Assembly: GCA_003450735.1 (NCBI GenBank)
Contig: DMEZ01000035.1
Coordinates: forward strand, 32,204-68,854
Direction of reading: 5' to 3'
Source of the DNA: Elusimicrobiota bacterium
GTDB lineage: Bacteria > Elusimicrobiota > Elusimicrobia > UBA1565
DNA: 36,651 nucleotides
Part shown: piece by piece, positions 6,013-14,167 of the stretch
Layout of the letters: each line of letters starts with the position of its first letter
Position numbering within the stretch: position 1 is the stretch's first letter
Position numbers and translations under genes: made by a program
The notes under the pieces: generated by a model
The model's input: the letters and a program-made list of their open reading frames with translations, nothing else
What the model was told of the DNA's origin: nothing
Database searches by the model: none

Positions 6013-7358
6013 CACGCGGGCCTCCCGCGCGCATCCAGCCGGGCGGCGCGCACGTCCCACGCCGCGCCCTCCGGGCTGCGCCAGGCGAAGAAGAGCCCGC
6101 CCTGCCCGTCCGGCGCGATCTGCGGCTCGTCCTTGAACGGCGCGGAGTCCACCGCCTTGGCGCCCGTCTCGCTCCAGGCGCGCTTGCCCGAGGCGCCGAA
6201 GCGCTGGCCCAGCAGCTGGAACTGGCCGTAGCCGTTCTCCAGCCAGCCCACGAAGGCCCCGCCCGAGCCGTCGGCGGCCAGCATCGGCTTGTACTGCTTC
6301 TCGCTGGACTGGGACACCACGAGGCCGGAGAGGGGGAGTTGGAGCCGCCCCTCGCTGTCCAGGCGCTGGAGCTCGACCTGCCAGCGGCTGCCCTTGTTGT
6401 CGTCGATCCAGAGCGCGTAGGCGCCGCCCTGCCCGTCCGGAGCGGCTTGCGGGGTCCACTGGTTGCCGTCCTCCTTGGCGACCGGCACGCCTTCCGGCTT
6501 CCAGAGCGGGCCGCGCTCCGAGACCCGCTGGGCGTAGACGTCCATGGTGCCGTTGCGTCCGTCCTCCCAGAGGACGATGGCGCCGCCCGCCCCGTCGGCC
6601 GTCATGGCCGGAGCGGTCTTGTAGCCGCCCTGGTCGAAGAGGTCGAGGCCCTCGGGCCAGCGGGGCTCGCCCAAGGTCGAGAAGCTGTGGACCATCACCC
6701 CGCGATCCATGTGCCGGAAGGCCAGGTACGCCCCGCCGGCCAGGTCGGGCGAGAGCGCGGGGCCCAACAGCCAGCCCTTCTCCTGGCGGCCCAGCTCCTT
6801 GCTCCAGGCCACCGAGCCGTCGCGGAGCACTTTCGCGACGACCAGGAAGCGCGAGCCGGCGGAGCGGTCGTTGTCCGTCCAGGCGACGAAGAGCGAGCCG
6901 TCCGAGCCCGCGCAGGCGGCGAAGCTCGTCTCCATCGTGCTGAGCAGTCCGATGCGCGAGGGGGCGGGCCAGGCGGGCTTGCCGTCCTCCGAGAGGAACT
7001 GCGCCTCCCAGCGCCGGCCCATCGTGACGTTGCCCATCCAGACGAGGTACCAGCCGCCCGGCGCGCGCACCAGCCGGGGCTCATCGCGCTCGAGGCCGAT
7101 GGCCGCGCCCTCGTCGTGCCTCCAGGCCCAACGGGTCTTTCCGTCCGGGGCCAGGGCCGAGACCGTGACCGCGGCCGGGTGAGTGTCGGCGGCGAGCGCG
7201 GCGGAACCGGCCGGGCCCGGCTGGAGGCTCACGGCGGGGACCTCCGGCAGGCGGCCGAGGAGCACCTCGCCGATGCCGCGGCCCCGGCCGTTCATCAGGC
7301 AGCCTGCGCAGAGGACCGCGAGGGCTGAGGATAAGGCAACGGGCCGTTTCAGGGGCAT
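6009..7358 (-). CDS. Lipoprotein with beta-propeller-like repeats
   Basis: A 449-residue protein. Residues 1-20 are a lipoprotein signal ending in the lipobox LCAGC, so it is probably lipidated and attached to a membrane facing the periplasm or surface. The body has at least five repeats of about 50-60 residues with DGxGGAxxxW signatures (DGAGGAIVLWED, DGQGGAYALWID, DGSGGAFVGWLE, DGQGGLFFAWRS), each followed by a QRLD/QRFG/RLDARG strand. This is the look of a beta-propeller or BNR-like fold. Ligand and function are unknown. The gene overlaps the next small gene by four bases. TATAAT lies eight bases before the ATG with no Shine-Dalgarno sequence between, so it may be translated from a leaderless mRNA. 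Confidence 0.75.
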   Translation of the reverse strand: MPLKRPVALSSALAVLCAGCLMNGRGRGIGEVLLGRLPEVPAVSLQPGPAGSAALAADTHPAAVTVSALAPDGKTRWAWRHDEGAAIGLERDEPRLVRAPGGWYLVWMGNVTMGRRWEAQFLSEDGKPAWPAPSRIGLLSTMETSFAACAGSDGSLFVAWTDNDRSAGSRFLVVAKVLRDGSVAWSKELGRQEKGWLLGPALSPDLAGGAYLAFRHMDRGVMVHSFSTLGEPRWPEGLDLFDQGGYKTAPAMTADGAGGAIVLWEDGRNGTMDVYAQRVSERGPLWKPEGVPVAKEDGNQWTPQAAPDGQGGAYALWIDDNKGSRWQVELQRLDSEGRLQLPLSGLVVSQSSEKQYKPMLAADGSGGAFVGWLENGYGQFQLLGQRFGASGKRAWSETGAKAVDSAPFKDEPQIAPDGQGGLFFAWRSPEGAAWDVRAARLDARGRPAW

Positions 7359-7372
7359 GCCGCTAGATTATA
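7359..7372 (-). promoter_or_regulatory. -10 box directly upstream of the lipoprotein gene
   Basis: On the minus strand a perfect TATAAT (7372-7367) is followed by CTAGCGGC and then the ATG at 7358. Transcription from this box would begin at or within two bases of the start codon. No good -35 box is seen 16-18 bases upstream, so it is supported by the -10 element only. Confidence 0.42.
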
Positions 7373-7401
7373 GCCGGGAAACGCCCGGGGCGCGAGCACC
7401 C

Positions 7402-9024
7402 TCAGGGCGTGTTCTGGATGCTGGTCTTGTTGATGTCGTACTTGGGCTGCTTGTTCCTCTGCTTGTCCGACTGGGTGTTCTGGTTCTGCTGCCCCTGGTT
7501 CCCCATGCTCCCGAGGCTTGAAAGCGCGGAGGAGGGGTCCGCACCGCCCCCCGAGTCGCCGCCGCCGCCGCCGCCCGAGCCGCCGCAGTCGCCTCCGGGG
7601 CAGCCGCCTCCTTTGCCGCCCTGGAGCTTGGCGTCGCTGCCGCTCTTGGCCTGCGCATCCTGATCCTTGCAGCCCTTCTCGGCGTCCTCGGCGGCCTTGT
7701 CGGCTTCCATCATGACCTTGATGGCCTGCGCGGCCAGGAGCGCGCCGCCGGCCATGAAGGGGATGCCCTGCATCACCTGGCCCCATTTGGCGGCCAGCAT
7801 GCCGCCGCAGCCCACGGCGACTCCGCCGGCCCCGGCGGCGCCCATCGCCAGCATCTTGGCGGCCGGGAAGTTGCCCGACTTGATCATCTGCGCGGCGAAC
7901 ATGAGCAGGATGGTGCCGATGAGCAGGGCTCCGACGCCCGCGTAGATGAGGTTCTGGTAGGGCGTCTTGTTCGACTTCTCGCCCGTCGAGGGCGGGGCCG
8001 GCGGCTCGATCTGCTTGTTCTCGGCGACGTTCGAGTCCCCGGGGCTGATGCCCTTGGCTCCGTCGCCCACCCCGACGCCGGGGGTGCCGGCGCCGGCGCC
8101 CGTGTTGGTCCCGTCGAAGGCCTTGGAGGCCGTGGCCGCGGCGGCGTTCGAGCTGGGCATGGAGGCGGCCGAGCGGCTGAGGGCGTTCGCCTTGCGGGCC
8201 TGCCCCAGGGCGGTGTTCGCCCTGCTCGGCACCGCCCGGCGGCTGGCGCCCATGTTGGGCCGGGAGCCTCGGCCGGAGAGGCCGGTCGTCCGGCCGGCCT
8301 TATAGATGTCCTGGAATCCCGAGCCGACCTTGCCGCCCATGGAGTCGACGGGCTTGAACGCGGTGCTCGTCCCTCCCGCGCTCGCGGCGCCGGCGATGGA
8401 CTGGGCGGCGACGAGCCTCCCCTTCGGCATCTGGGCGGTTTGATGGGCTACCGCTCCCTGGTCGGCGGCTCCGGAAGCCGGAGCGGCGGCATCGATGGAG
8501 GGCTCGCTGGGGGCGTCGGTCACCGGCTCGGCGGCGGGCGGAGCGGCGGACTCCGGCAGGGGCTCCCGCTCGCGGGCCGAGGGGGTGTAGTCCAGCGAGC
8601 TCCCCGCGGAGGGACGGTAAGGGATCGGCGCGTTGACCTGCGAGGACGCCGAGTCCGGGGCGTCGGAGCCGGTGAAGACCCGGCCCGGGGCGCTCATGCG
8701 CTGGGAGGGGGCGTCTCCCCGATCGCCCATGAACAGCGAGACGCCGGCCGCGAGCGTGGTGCCCGTCAGGACGAAAGCGACCACGCCGGCCTTGGTGGCC
8801 AGGAGGGCGCTCAGGCCCGTGGACTGTCCGAGCTTCCCGAAGAGCGTTCCCAGGGCCGTGAACAGGTTGGGCGAGGAGGAAGAGACGGCGGATTCGGCCC
8901 CCGTGAGGACCGACGTGCCGATCTGCGGCGCGGAGGCCGAGCCGGCGGTCACGATGGGCGGCAGCCCGCCCTTGCGGTCCTTGTCTCCCCGCGATTTCTT
9001 CTTGAATCTGTGAAATGGGCTCAT
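7402..9024 (-). CDS. Ala/Gly/Ser-rich multi-pass membrane protein (tandem paralog 2)
   Basis: A 540-residue protein with a basic, cytoplasmic-looking N-terminus (MSPFHRFKKKSRGDKDRKGG), a transmembrane segment at about 75-98, and a long Pro/Ser/Ala-rich linker. A shared SSNAAAATASKAFDGTN block is followed by TPYQN near residue 355 and three closely spaced hydrophobic helices. The C-terminal tail has CPGGDCGG and a run of glycines. It shares this whole order with the gene directly upstream (9037-10515), so they are tandem paralogs 12 bases apart. The ATG follows GAGGG at normal spacing. I know no family; a structural or envelope-complex role is a guess. Confidence 0.75.
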   Translation of the reverse strand: MSPFHRFKKKSRGDKDRKGGLPPIVTAGSASAPQIGTSVLTGAESAVSSSSPNLFTALGTLFGKLGQSTGLSALLATKAGVVAFVLTGTTLAAGVSLFMGDRGDAPSQRMSAPGRVFTGSDAPDSASSQVNAPIPYRPSAGSSLDYTPSAREREPLPESAAPPAAEPVTDAPSEPSIDAAAPASGAADQGAVAHQTAQMPKGRLVAAQSIAGAASAGGTSTAFKPVDSMGGKVGSGFQDIYKAGRTTGLSGRGSRPNMGASRRAVPSRANTALGQARKANALSRSAASMPSSNAAAATASKAFDGTNTGAGAGTPGVGVGDGAKGISPGDSNVAENKQIEPPAPPSTGEKSNKTPYQNLIYAGVGALLIGTILLMFAAQMIKSGNFPAAKMLAMGAAGAGGVAVGCGGMLAAKWGQVMQGIPFMAGGALLAAQAIKVMMEADKAAEDAEKGCKDQDAQAKSGSDAKLQGGKGGGCPGGDCGGSGGGGGGDSGGGADPSSALSSLGSMGNQGQQNQNTQSDKQRNKQPKYDINKTSIQNTP

Positions 9025-9036
9025 AAGCTTACCCTC

Positions 9037-10515
9037 TTACTTCCCTGCACCGGCGGCCATCCCCTGAGCGGTGTTCGACTGGTTGATCGCTCCGCCTACG
9101 TTCGCCTGCACGTTGTTCAGCCCCTTCTGGCAGTTCTGCGACTCCTTCTCGGCGGTGACGAGCACCATGACCGCCGCCGCGGCGAGCACGCCGCCGCCCG
9201 CGATGAACATGATCCCCTGCTGCTTCTGCCCGTACTGGCCCGCGATCATCGCTCCCAGGCCGATCGCGAGGCCGCCGCACGCCATCGCGCCCATGGCCAG
9301 CATCTTGCCCATCGAATAGAGGCTTGCTTTGGTCGCGGCGTCGGGCGCCTTCTGGGCTTGGCCGATGACCATGCCGGCCGCCATCAGCAGCAGCATCCCG
9401 ATTCCCAGGGCCGCGGCCCCGGCGATGATCATGTTCTGATAAGGGGTCTGGTTCTTGGAGGTTTTGCCGGGGGAGGGGGGCTCGGCCAGCTGGCTGTTGT
9501 TCTGGGAGACGGCGGGGCCGGCGCCGGGCGTCATGCCGACGCCGTCCTGGCCCGCGCCCCCGACCCCGGCGACGGAAGCCCCGGCGCCGGCTCCCGGATT
9601 CGCTCCGTCGAAAGGAGTGGAGGCCGTGGCCGACTGCGCGTTGCTCGAGGACATCGCGGAGGCCTTGCGGCTGAGCGCCTGAGCGGAGCGCAGCTGGGAG
9701 AGCGCCTTTCTGCTCCCCGCTCCGACGGCGGCGCGGTTCGTCCGGTAATTCGCGCGCGTCTTGGTCTTCAGAACGGAGAGCTTTCCAACCGCGGCTCCTT
9801 TAGAAACGTCCTGGAAGTTCTGGCCGATGCCGGTGTTGAGGCCCGCCATCTGCTTGAGTCCGCCGCCCTGCATCGACGAGGCGCCTCCCATGGGCCTGGC
9901 CGCGACGAGCGCGGGCTTCGGGCCCGAGGGCGGGGGGGCGGCGGGCTCTTCCGCGGATTGGGGCGCGGGGGATTCCTCAGGGGGAGCGGTCTGGGAAAGA
10001 GCGTCTGCGCCGCCTTCCGAGCCGGGGCTCTCCCCGGCGGCGGGGTTCGCTCTGGCGAACATGTCGAGCGAGCTGGACACGCCCTCGTCTTTGGGCAGCT
10101 CCGCTCCGGTGAGGGCGGAGGCGCTGTCGTGGGTGGGCATGGCGAAGCGGGAGGCATACCCGCCTTCCGGCGAGGCGGCCTTGCCGCCCCCGGTGAGCCC
10201 GATGAGCACGGTCACGCCGGCCGCGGCGGTGGCCACGGCGAGGGTCATGGCGATGAGGCCCGCCTGGGAGGAAGCGATGGCGCCGAGGCCGAGGCTCTCG
10301 GCCATGCGCTGCAGGACGGCGGTGACGGGGGAAAGGAGCTTGGACCCGCGCGCGGCGATGGAGACCGCCTGCGTCCCGCGCACGGCGATGGAGACGGCCT
10401 GCACGCCGGGAGCCAGGTTGGCCGAGGAGGCGGCGCTGCCCGCGCCGGGCGCCCAGGCGGCTCCGCCCTTCTTTTCCTTGTCCTTGCGCTTGTCTCTTCG
10501 TCCGGGTCTGGTCAT
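9037..10515 (-). CDS. Ala/Gly/Ser-rich multi-pass membrane protein (tandem paralog 1)
   Basis: A 492-residue paralog of the 540-residue protein, with the same layout: basic N-terminus (MTRPGRRDKRKDKEKKGG), a hydrophobic segment (GLIAMTLAVATAAAGVTVLI), a low-complexity Pro/Ala/Ser linker, and a SSNAQSATASTPFDGANPG block. After that come TPYQNMIIAG, several Ala/Gly-rich helices (MLAMGAMACGGLAIGLGAMI) and a short polar tail. Unlike its partner it lacks the Cys/Gly-rich tail. I chose ATG 10515 over the in-frame start at 10569 because GGGGAG lies six bases before it and the basic N-terminus then matches the paralog. Function unknown. Confidence 0.75.
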   Translation of the reverse strand: MTRPGRRDKRKDKEKKGGAAWAPGAGSAASSANLAPGVQAVSIAVRGTQAVSIAARGSKLLSPVTAVLQRMAESLGLGAIASSQAGLIAMTLAVATAAAGVTVLIGLTGGGKAASPEGGYASRFAMPTHDSASALTGAELPKDEGVSSSLDMFARANPAAGESPGSEGGADALSQTAPPEESPAPQSAEEPAAPPPSGPKPALVAARPMGGASSMQGGGLKQMAGLNTGIGQNFQDVSKGAAVGKLSVLKTKTRANYRTNRAAVGAGSRKALSQLRSAQALSRKASAMSSSNAQSATASTPFDGANPGAGAGASVAGVGGAGQDGVGMTPGAGPAVSQNNSQLAEPPSPGKTSKNQTPYQNMIIAGAAALGIGMLLLMAAGMVIGQAQKAPDAATKASLYSMGKMLAMGAMACGGLAIGLGAMIAGQYGQKQQGIMFIAGGGVLAAAAVMVLVTAEKESQNCQKGLNNVQANVGGAINQSNTAQGMAAGAGK

Positions 10516-10552
10516 GACCGCTCCCCTATCGATGGTGTAGTAGGTCCAATGG

Positions 10553-10568
10553 CCCAATGCTAGTGCCA
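10553..10568 (-). promoter_or_regulatory. Possible sigma54-like promoter of the paralog pair
   Basis: On the minus strand TGGCACTAGCATTGGG resembles the sigma54 consensus TGGCACGNNNNTTGCW, with the -24 GG and the TTG of the -12 element at correct spacing. The nearly invariant -12 GC is GG here, which weakens the call. Two mutually exclusive hairpins overlap it: GGCCC/GGGCC (10551-10574) and CCAAAG/CTTTGG (10566-10587). Confidence 0.25.
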
Positions 10569-10661
10569 AAGGGCCTACGAACTTTGGTGGGTCCTCGGCA
10601 CCCGGTCGGGCTGGGCCCTATCGGCTCATGCCCCGCTCTCCTGCAAGACTACACTATAGCC

Positions 10662-11972
10662 ATGAAGCCCGCCACCCCGCAAACGCGAGCGACCCCCATG
10701 AAGCGGATCTTCGCCATGCTCATCGCCGTCCTGCTCTCCCAGGCGCCGCTCTTCGCCCAGGCGCCAACGGCCGGTCTTGGCGACCTGCGCGCGCCTTCCG
10801 TGGGGAAGGCCGCCCCCGTCGCCGGAGGCGTCTCCGGCTTCGAGACCGGCTTCACCGAGGAGGAACTCGGCCAGATCTACGTCATCGCCGACCTCATCGC
10901 CCAGTACTACGTCGACCCCGTCGACCGCAAGGAGCTGATGTACGGAGCCCTCGAGGGGATGGCCAGGAAACTCGACCCCCACTCCCAGTTCTTCGACCCC
11001 AAGGCCTTCAAGGAGTTCCAGGACCAGCTCAACGGCAGCTTCTCCGGCATCGGCGCCGGGATGAAGAAGAAGGAGAAGGGCGAGGGATTGGGCATCGCCT
11101 ATACCCTGCCCGGCTCCCCGGCGGAGAAGGCCGGCCTCAAGCCCGGCGACGTGATCGTCGCCGTCGACGGGACGGACATCCGCCCGCTCCCCCAGGAGGA
11201 GGCGACCCGGCGCATCCGCGGGGCCGAGGGCGCGCCGGTGAAGCTGGATCTTTCGCGCGACGGGAAGACCCTGGAGGTGACCCTCGTGCGCGGCAAGGTG
11301 CAGACGGCCAACGCCTTCTCCAGGATGTACCCCGGCGGCGTCGGCTACATCTACTTCGAGTCGTTCCGGGAAGACTCCCACCTCACCGTCCTCGGCGAGG
11401 CGCGCAAGCTCAAGGGCCAGGGGATGCGCTCGCTGATCATCGATGTGCGCAACAACGGCGGCGGCAGCCTCCAGTCGGTCGTCAACCTTTCCGCGGCGTT
11501 CCTCGAGAAGGGCATGGGGATCGTCAGCACCAAGAACCGCAAGGGCGACGACCGGGCCTGGAAGGCCCCGTCCACCGGCGAGCTCGCGAACACGCCCGCC
11601 ACCCTCCTCGTCAACGGCTACTCCGCCTCGGCCAGCGAGATCCTGGCCGGCGCCCTGCAGGACAACAAGAAGGCCGTCGTGGTCGGCAGCCGCACCTACG
11701 GGAAGGGCTCGGCCCAGATCGTCATCCCTTTCAAGGACGGCTCGGCCCTCAAGCTCACCGTGGACCGCTGGTACGCTCCCAGCGGCCGCTCCATCCAAAA
11801 GGACGCCTCGGGCGTCGGCGGCATCACCCCCGACATCGAGGTGAAGGCCGATGAGGAGGTCGAGGCCAAGGCGATGGGGCAGATCGCGCGCGAGCTCAAC
11901 CGCATGCCCGTCGAGACACCCGTCCCCGACCCGGCCCTCTCCAAGGCCCTAGAGCTCTTCGGCGTGAAATAG
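10662..11972 (+). CDS. S41 family C-terminal processing peptidase
   Basis: A Ctp/Tsp-type serine protease of about 436 residues that cleaves envelope proteins near their C-termini. Counting from ATG 10662, a signal segment (MKRIFAMLIAVLLSQAPLFA) starts at residue 13, a PDZ domain spans about 125-210 and the S41 core about 225-400. The Ser-Lys-Gln catalytic set is S323 in NGYSASASEI, K348 in TYGKGS and Q352; this spacing matches E. coli Tsp S430/K455/Q459 as I recall them. The ATG at 10698 starts exactly at the signal peptide and is an equally likely start; neither has a strong ribosome-binding site. The sensor kinase follows after 32 bases. Confidence 0.93.
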   Translation: MKPATPQTRATPMKRIFAMLIAVLLSQAPLFAQAPTAGLGDLRAPSVGKAAPVAGGVSGFETGFTEEELGQIYVIADLIAQYYVDPVDRKELMYGALEGMARKLDPHSQFFDPKAFKEFQDQLNGSFSGIGAGMKKKEKGEGLGIAYTLPGSPAEKAGLKPGDVIVAVDGTDIRPLPQEEATRRIRGAEGAPVKLDLSRDGKTLEVTLVRGKVQTANAFSRMYPGGVGYIYFESFREDSHLTVLGEARKLKGQGMRSLIIDVRNNGGGSLQSVVNLSAAFLEKGMGIVSTKNRKGDDRAWKAPSTGELANTPATLLVNGYSASASEILAGALQDNKKAVVVGSRTYGKGSAQIVIPFKDGSALKLTVDRWYAPSGRSIQKDASGVGGITPDIEVKADEEVEAKAMGQIARELNRMPVETPVPDPALSKALELFGVK

Positions 11973-12004
11973 CTGGCCCCTATATTGGTAGAATCCCAGC
12001 CGCG

Positions 12005-14167
12005 ATGGGTTGGCTGAGCTCGGGCCTCTTCAAGCGGTTCATCCTCATCATGACGGCGCTGGCGCTGGTGCCGTCCCTCTTCATCGGCGTCCAGCTCATG
12101 CGCATCAACCAGGAGTCGATGCTGAGCGCCGTCATCGAGCTCCATACGAAGTACGCCGAGAAGATGGCCGAGAACCTCAATGATTATTTCCGGAGCCTCG
12201 ACGAGAAGTTCCAGTTCACCCTGACCTCCCTGAGCAAGGGGGACGTCACCTGGCAGACCCGCAAGGAGCTCATGCAGAGCCTGCTCGACAACGACCCCGA
12301 CATCCTGGAGGTGACGGTCCTCTCACGGCAGGGCAAGGAGCTGCTGCACCTCGACCGGGACGGCGAGGACCTCAGCAGCGTGGCCCCGCGCTCGGGCGCC
12401 GAAGGCTGGCACGAGTACCAGCGTCGAGGCACCCGCATTTTCTGGGTGTCCCACGCCGAGGGCAAGATCCCGCGCGTCGACTTCTACTACTCGCTTTCTT
12501 CGGTGGCGGATTTCCGGGTCTCCCGCGTGCTGCGCCGGCTCTGGGAGAGGATCCAGGAGGAGCGCATCGGCGGGACGGGCTTCTCCGTCCTCATCGGCCG
12601 CGGGGGCGAACCCCTCATCTACCCGGAGGAGTACCTGCCCCGGGAGGCGCGAGTGACCTTCCCGCGCTGGAAGATCGTCAAGGCCGCCCTGCAGGCCGTC
12701 TCCGTCGGGTCGAGCCAGTTCGAATGGCCCGACGGCCGGATGATGGTCGGCGCCTACGCCCCCGTCAACGAGATCGGGGCGATCCTGACCCAACAGCTCG
12801 AGAAGGACACCTACTCCATCGCGGTCATCAAGATGCGCCAGGCCGCCATCGCGTTCTTCGTGCTGGTCTGTCTGGCCGCCCTGGCCATCGCCTTCACGAT
12901 GGCCCGCGCCCTCTCCCTCCCCCTGCTCAAGCTGACCCAGGCGGCCGAGGAGATCGCGGGAGGGCGCTTCCCGGAGAAGCTCGACATCAAGACGGGCGAC
13001 GAGCTCCAGAACTTCGGCGACACCTTCAACCGCATGTCGGACCGCCTCAAGTCCTACGCCGAGATGCAGGTGGACAAGCTCATCCTCGAGCAGCGCAAGA
13101 CCGAGGCCATCCTCTTCTCGATCGCCGACGGCATCTTCATGGCCGACGACAAGGGGGTCATCCAGCTCGTGAACCGCCGGGCCCTGGAGATCCTGAGCGC
13201 CGACAAGCTCGAGGGGAAGGCCCTGGCTGAGGTGTTCCCGGCGGAGTCCCCGCTCAAGGCGGCGGTGCTCGACGTCGCGGCCAAGCCCGGGGTCGACCAG
13301 ATCAAGGAGGTGGACCTTTCCACCGAGGAGAAGCGCCTCTTCTACCGGGTCTTCGCACAGCCCCTCGTCTCGCCGGGCAAGGCGGCCGCGGGGGGGGTGG
13401 TCATCGCCGTGCGCGACGTGACCTTCGAGAAGGAGCTCGACCAGATGAAGGAGGAGTTCCTCCACTCGATCACGCACGACCTGCGCAACCCGGTCGGCTC
13501 GATCCTGGGCTTCCTGGAATTCCTCCGCAAGGGCGTCGTCGGGGTCCTCAACACCCAGCAGAAGTCCATGGTCGAATCCATGCACAAGTCGGCCAGCCGC
13601 CTCCTCGCCCTGGTCAACAACATCTTGGACATCGCCAAGATGGAGTCCGGGCGGGTGGAGGTCACGCTCAAGGAGGCGTCCCTCGCGGGCCTTGGCGGAC
13701 AGGCCATCGAGATCCTCTCCGCCCTCGCCCAGCGGCGCGGCATCACCCTGGAACTCCAGGCCGAGGAAGAGTTCACGACGATGCTCGATCCCGATCAGAT
13801 CGGGCGCGTCCTCCAGAACCTGCTGGGCAACGCCATCAAGTTCTCGCCGGACGACGAGAAGATCGTCATCGCCATCCAGGAGCAGCCGGCAGACTTTCTC
13901 GTCAGCGTGAGGGACAAGGGGCCCGGCATCCCGCCCGCCTTCCTGGAGAAGATCTTCGCCAAGTTCGAGCAGGTGCCCGGCCAGAAGCGCGGCGGCACCG
14001 GGCTCGGGCTGACCATCGGCCGGCGCTTCATCGAGGCCCACAAGGGCCGCATCTGGGTCGAGTCGGAGCTGGGCAAGGGCGCGACCTTCTTCTTCACGAT
14101 CCCCAAGGGCCTCGTCAAGGGCGCCGACGGGGAGGTCGCCGTCCAGTCCGAAGGAGGGGCGGTATGA
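12005..14167 (+). CDS. Sensor histidine kinase (extracytoplasmic sensor-HAMP-PAS-HisKA-HATPase)
   Basis: A 720-residue membrane kinase. TM1 lies at about 10-30 and an extracytoplasmic Cache-like sensor region at 31-275. TM2 is at about 280-300, HAMP at 301-353 and a PAS domain at about 365-475 (AILFSIADGIFMADDKGVIQ). The HisKA domain has the phosphoacceptor H491 in HSITHDLRNP. The HATPase has N box NLLGNAIKFSPDD, G1 DKGPGIPP, F box IFAKFEQV and G2 GGTGLGLTI. All kinase motifs are intact, so it should autophosphorylate and pass phosphate to a response regulator, but none is encoded nearby. Its stop overlaps the LysM gene by four bases, suggesting that the signal concerns the envelope. Confidence 0.93.
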   Translation: MGWLSSGLFKRFILIMTALALVPSLFIGVQLMRINQESMLSAVIELHTKYAEKMAENLNDYFRSLDEKFQFTLTSLSKGDVTWQTRKELMQSLLDNDPDILEVTVLSRQGKELLHLDRDGEDLSSVAPRSGAEGWHEYQRRGTRIFWVSHAEGKIPRVDFYYSLSSVADFRVSRVLRRLWERIQEERIGGTGFSVLIGRGGEPLIYPEEYLPREARVTFPRWKIVKAALQAVSVGSSQFEWPDGRMMVGAYAPVNEIGAILTQQLEKDTYSIAVIKMRQAAIAFFVLVCLAALAIAFTMARALSLPLLKLTQAAEEIAGGRFPEKLDIKTGDELQNFGDTFNRMSDRLKSYAEMQVDKLILEQRKTEAILFSIADGIFMADDKGVIQLVNRRALEILSADKLEGKALAEVFPAESPLKAAVLDVAAKPGVDQIKEVDLSTEEKRLFYRVFAQPLVSPGKAAAGGVVIAVRDVTFEKELDQMKEEFLHSITHDLRNPVGSILGFLEFLRKGVVGVLNTQQKSMVESMHKSASRLLALVNNILDIAKMESGRVEVTLKEASLAGLGGQAIEILSALAQRRGITLELQAEEEFTTMLDPDQIGRVLQNLLGNAIKFSPDDEKIVIAIQEQPADFLVSVRDKGPGIPPAFLEKIFAKFEQVPGQKRGGTGLGLTIGRRFIEAHKGRIWVESELGKGATFFFTIPKGLVKGADGEVAVQSEGGAV

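Noticed and set aside
8440..10563. Long plus-strand open frame (707 codons) opposite the two membrane paralogs
   Set aside because: It is Arg/Gly-rich with no domain-like pattern, and mirrors the low-complexity genes on the other strand. Such antisense frames are expected in GC-rich DNA.
10515..10662. Possible riboswitch in the divergent intergenic region
   Set aside because: The hairpins are short, and no known riboswitch core was recognised; the genes on either side give no metabolite clue.
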